From Spartinivicinus poritis (GTDB taxonomy: Bacteria; Pseudomonadota; Gammaproteobacteria; Pseudomonadales; Zooshikellaceae), in NCBI RefSeq assembly GCF_028858535.1, contig NZ_JAPMOU010000001.1, forward strand, positions 310,001 through 374,000: a DNA stretch of 64,000 nucleotides, read 5' to 3'. The notes under the pieces were generated by a model. It ran no database searches. It saw only the letters and a list, made by a program, of their open reading frames with translations, and had not been told where the DNA came from. Below are positions 61,440 through 64,000 of this stretch, in pieces. Numbering within the stretch: the first letter of the stretch is position 1; each line of letters opens with the position of its first letter. A program made the translations under genes and the position numbers.

Positions 61440-62354
61440 ATGCCAAACCACTTACAACTCAACCTGATAGAGATGGTTAACCTGGCAAAAATCATCCAAG
61501 AAAACGGGTTTGTTGTGGGGAGCAGTCTGACAGAAAAAAACAATGGCGTTATTGAGGCAATTAAGCAGCTGGAAAATACCCTCCATTTACAATTACAGGA
61601 GCCAGGCGCCACTACATTACAATTCACTACTGTTGGTGAACGAGTGCTGGAAAGCAGCCAACGAATCCTAGCAGAGCTTGAAATACTTGAGCAGCATTTA
61701 GCCCATCAACCCACCGATTTAATTGGCAATATTAGTATCAGCGCACCCGCTGATATTGGGCGTCAGTGCATATGTCCATTATTAGAACAGTTTGCTAATT
61801 TGCACTCAGAAATATCCGTGGAACTGCTGACCAGTGACCCTATTGGAAACATTAATTGGTCAAATGTTGATTTAATTATTTCTATTGGCCCGCAAAGTGA
61901 TAGCCGTCTAAGAGCACTGAAAATAGCACCTAACCAACAAATTATCTGTGCCTCACCGGCTTATATTGAAAATCATGGAAGCCCTCAAACCCCTTATGAT
62001 TTAACTAATCACCAGTGTTTAGTGCTTAATCATATGCAACACTGGCGCTTCTCCCTTGCCGATAATATTTTTGAAATTCCGATCATGGGTTACCGCCACA
62101 CCAATGATGGCGAAATTTTAAGGCAATGGGCAGTGGCAGGCGCAGGCATCGCACAAAAATCCATTTGGGAAGTACAAGCTGATATTACCGCTAAACGGCT
62201 AGTATCGTTGCTCACTGAATATACAATACCTGTTGGTGCACTTTATGTCGTATACCCCCTGCGACAGATATTACCTGAACGGTGTCGCCGACTGATTCAT
62301 TTTCTGCAAGAACAGCTGGCGGAACAGGCTAGGTTTTTAGATTTGATTTTCTAA
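61440..62354 (+). CDS. Divergent LysR-type transcriptional regulator
   Basis: 304 residues from the ATG at 61440; the frame extends 16 codons upstream, but homology starts at MPNHLQLNLIEMVNLAKIIQ. Layout: N-terminal winged HTH (about 8-65) and a two-lobed effector domain (about 90-290, GNISISAPADIGRQCICPLL, VDLIISIG, AGAGIAQKSIWEVQADI). The HTH is atypical: where LysR proteins have SxxA...S.S..I..LE, this has GSSLTEKNNGVIEAIKQLEN. It is transcribed away from fumarase, which makes fumarase a plausible but unproven target. Confidence 0.8.
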   Translation: MPNHLQLNLIEMVNLAKIIQENGFVVGSSLTEKNNGVIEAIKQLENTLHLQLQEPGATTLQFTTVGERVLESSQRILAELEILEQHLAHQPTDLIGNISISAPADIGRQCICPLLEQFANLHSEISVELLTSDPIGNINWSNVDLIISIGPQSDSRLRALKIAPNQQIICASPAYIENHGSPQTPYDLTNHQCLVLNHMQHWRFSLADNIFEIPIMGYRHTNDGEILRQWAVAGAGIAQKSIWEVQADITAKRLVSLLTEYTIPVGALYVVYPLRQILPERCRRLIHFLQEQLAEQARFLDLIF

Positions 62355-62362
62355 AAATACCC

Positions 62363-63106
62363 TCAGAATATTTGGGTTAAATTGTACTTTTGATGCGAGT
62401 ATGGCTGAAATGCCGCACTGATTTGCTGATATAATTTATTTGTCCACCAGGGCAGCGGTCTATTGGCTTTCAATCGTTTTTTTCTAGGGTCTGAAGGCGC
62501 AATCACCACTTGAATATTTTCTTTACCTACTAAAGCGGATAATACAAATAACTCTTCTATTGCCCTATCCCCTATCGCTAGACAACCAATTGAAGCAGCC
62601 TTACCATGAATAAAGATATTGGTACCAGGCTGGTGCCTGCCTTCAAGTTTGGCATATTTTAAGTCAAATGCATTGGGGTAGTTAAGCTTCATGGAAAGGT
62701 GATAACTGCTATTAGGGTTGAAGCCTATTATTTTATAAATCCCTTCAGGTACTTGCTTATCTCCCTCTCTTAATTTTGGGCCTGACTTGCCGCTGGCAGC
62801 TAATACTGGAAAACTGCGAATAAATACCCATGTACCAGCATGATTTTGCCCCCAAAGTTCAAGCTTTTTTTCATCTTTAATCCCTAGCATGGTTAAGGCT
62901 GTTGGCAGCTGCTTGAAACCCGCTTGATCCAAATAAGGTTTTAGGCGGCTTTGGCTATCTTCCTGATAGTGATCAATCACATCCTTAACCGTTCGTGCAC
63001 CTACCAACTTCATATAGTAGGGGTGCCAAATAGGTTTACCGAAAATGAAAACTGCCCCCACACTGGAGGTAATAAAAAAAGAAATCAATATGGCTTTATT
63101 CAACAT
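62363..63106 (-). CDS. YafK-like L,D-transpeptidase-fold (YkuD) protein
   Basis: 247 residues with an N-terminal signal/anchor (about 5-23), so periplasmic. YkuD domain about 80-190 with catalytic H167 and C175 in HGKAASIGCLAIGD; VPEGIYKIIGFNPNSSYHLSMK upstream is the segment seen in E. coli YafK (DpaA), which removes Braun-lipoprotein from peptidoglycan rather than forming crosslinks. Basic C-terminal tail. Ends 9 bases from the convergent LysR-type gene. Confidence 0.88.
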   Translation of the reverse strand: MLNKAILISFFITSSVGAVFIFGKPIWHPYYMKLVGARTVKDVIDHYQEDSQSRLKPYLDQAGFKQLPTALTMLGIKDEKKLELWGQNHAGTWVFIRSFPVLAASGKSGPKLREGDKQVPEGIYKIIGFNPNSSYHLSMKLNYPNAFDLKYAKLEGRHQPGTNIFIHGKAASIGCLAIGDRAIEELFVLSALVGKENIQVVIAPSDPRKKRLKANRPLPWWTNKLYQQISAAFQPYSHQKYNLTQIF

Positions 63107-63374
63107 ATTTAACCAACTGCTTGCATTTACTGCTAAGTTATGACAACTTGAAGATACCCCACATTTTGAGTATAGCAGTGGTTTAGCGCTGTTGAGTGCA
63201 GTTCAACAGATTCTAAAGGGTACTTCTACAACAAGGCCACAAGCAAAAAACAATTATTAGAGATGCCCTAAATTAAAAACATAAGATTAACACAGTAAAA
63301 CTCAGGTACACTACTCTATAGATAGTGGAAAAAGTAACCAATTAAGGCAGGTTTAGCCAAGGGTATAGTAACTG

Positions 63375-64000
63375 ATGGCTAGCATTCACTATGAAAAAGC
63401 ATGCATCCCTGTAAAAGGACACAAAAGCGTGCTTGAAACTTTATTAGAAGCAGGTGTCAAAGTACCCAATTCCTGCTGGGCAGGGGTTTGCCACTCTTGC
63501 TTAATGAAAATAACCAGTGGCAATCCGCCACCTCCCTCTCAAGCCGGGTTAACCGAAGCGCAATTATCAAAACAGTTATTTCTTGCCTGTCAGTGCTACC
63601 CAACCCAGGATATCAGCGTCACTTTAATCAACCGCCAACAAGAGCAACAGCAAGCCATTGTTAGCCATACCTCTTCACTAACACCCACTATTAAAGAGTT
63701 AACACTGGTGACCCTTCGTCCGGTTCGTTTCCAACCTGGCCAGCACCTTACTTTATGGTTAGGGCAAACCCTCGCTCGGCCTTATGTGCTGGCTAATAAT
63801 TCTGAGCCTACTCAACTAAAATTTCATGTACAGCGGGTGGTCGGTGGTGAGTTTAGCCGTTGGGTGCATGATGATGCCAAATCAGGGGATCCATTATTCA
63901 TAAGTGATTTACAGGGTAACTATCATCTAGCAGAAACGTCCAGCCAGCAGCCAATGTTATTGATTGCCGCAGAAGCCGGCTTGGGTTGTGCCTTATTTAT
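63375..64000 (+). CDS. Ferredoxin/flavin oxidoreductase, partial (3' end off window)
   Basis: 208 codons are visible from the ATG at 63375. An N-terminal plant-type [2Fe-2S] ferredoxin domain (about 1-90) with cysteines in SCWAGVCHSC and the fourth in FLACQC is followed by a ferredoxin-NADP reductase-like part: FAD-binding barrel with ARPYVLAN (RxYS-like) and GEFSRWVHD, then the start of the nucleotide domain (MLLIAAEAGLGCALF). The layout is that of reductase subunits of multicomponent oxygenases or NAD(P)H-flavin electron-transfer proteins. The partner enzyme is not visible. Confidence 0.85.
   Translation, partial: MASIHYEKACIPVKGHKSVLETLLEAGVKVPNSCWAGVCHSCLMKITSGNPPPPSQAGLTEAQLSKQLFLACQCYPTQDISVTLINRQQEQQQAIVSHTSSLTPTIKELTLVTLRPVRFQPGQHLTLWLGQTLARPYVLANNSEPTQLKFHVQRVVGGEFSRWVHDDAKSGDPLFISDLQGNYHLAETSSQQPMLLIAAEAGLGCALF

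Overview
The window is chromosomal DNA from a gammaproteobacterium, most likely a marine member of the Oceanospirillales/Pseudomonadales (a Zooshikella- or Spartinivicinus-like organism would fit; this is inference). The evidence is gene order. From about 3.4 to 26.8 kb the order cysN-cysD, Nif3-like, degS/algW, hisC-hisD-hisG-murA-ibaG-mlaBCDEF, kdsD-kdsC-lptC-lptA-lptB-rpoN-hpf-ptsN-rapZ-ptsO is the block known from Pseudomonas. lptG-lptF/pepA-holC-valS at 29-37 kb is a second conserved block. Base composition looks AT-leaning by eye (not computed). I found no rRNA, tRNA, CRISPR array, prophage or intact insertion sequence.

Layout. 1-2.9 kb: a polar amino-acid ABC importer (aapJ-aapQ-aapM, minus strand, aapM cut by the window edge). 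3.4-6.1 kb: ATP sulfurylase (cysDN); CysN carries an extra C-terminal tail resembling a decayed APS kinase. 6.2-6.4 kb: a MITE-like element. 6.4-16.7 kb: Nif3-like protein, periplasmic stress protease, histidine biosynthesis, murA, ibaG and the Mla phospholipid-transport operon. 17.0-18.7 kb: a secreted M28 aminopeptidase with a ricin-type lectin tail, lying between two otherwise conserved blocks. 19.4-26.8 kb: Kdo synthesis, LPS export, sigma-54 and the nitrogen PTS. 27.0-28.9 kb: mgtE and an RDD membrane protein. 29.1-37.3 kb: lptFG, pepA, holC, a low-complexity protein and valS.

37.6-51.4 kb is the accessory part. It has a small membrane protein, a secreted protein made of four 40-residue cysteine repeats, and then a five-gene, same-strand signalling cluster: a CheB-CheR-PAS-histidine kinase fusion, two single-domain response regulators, a 2157-residue soluble hybrid kinase with a long poly-HAMP array and three receiver domains, and a stand-alone CheR. 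No chemoreceptor, CheA or CheW is present. The poly-HAMP array has an exact 276-bp period and resembles fungal group III (Nik1/Os-1 type) hybrid kinases. This is the best candidate for an under-described system.

51.9-59.0 kb encodes a complete reductive pyrimidine degradation route: dihydropyrimidine dehydrogenase (preT-preA), dihydropyrimidinase, beta-ureidopropionase and an omega-amino-acid aminotransferase. The set is interrupted by two copies of a 117-bp MITE that also occurs near 28.9 kb. 59.0-64 kb holds a fragment of a solute-binding protein gene, a ComFB-like protein, class I fumarase flanked by two related palindromes, a divergent LysR-type regulator, a YafK-like L,D-transpeptidase-fold protein and the start of a ferredoxin/flavin reductase cut by the right edge.

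Several starts were moved downstream of the longest possible reading frame because a Shine-Dalgarno sequence or family alignment favours an internal start; the reasons are given per gene.
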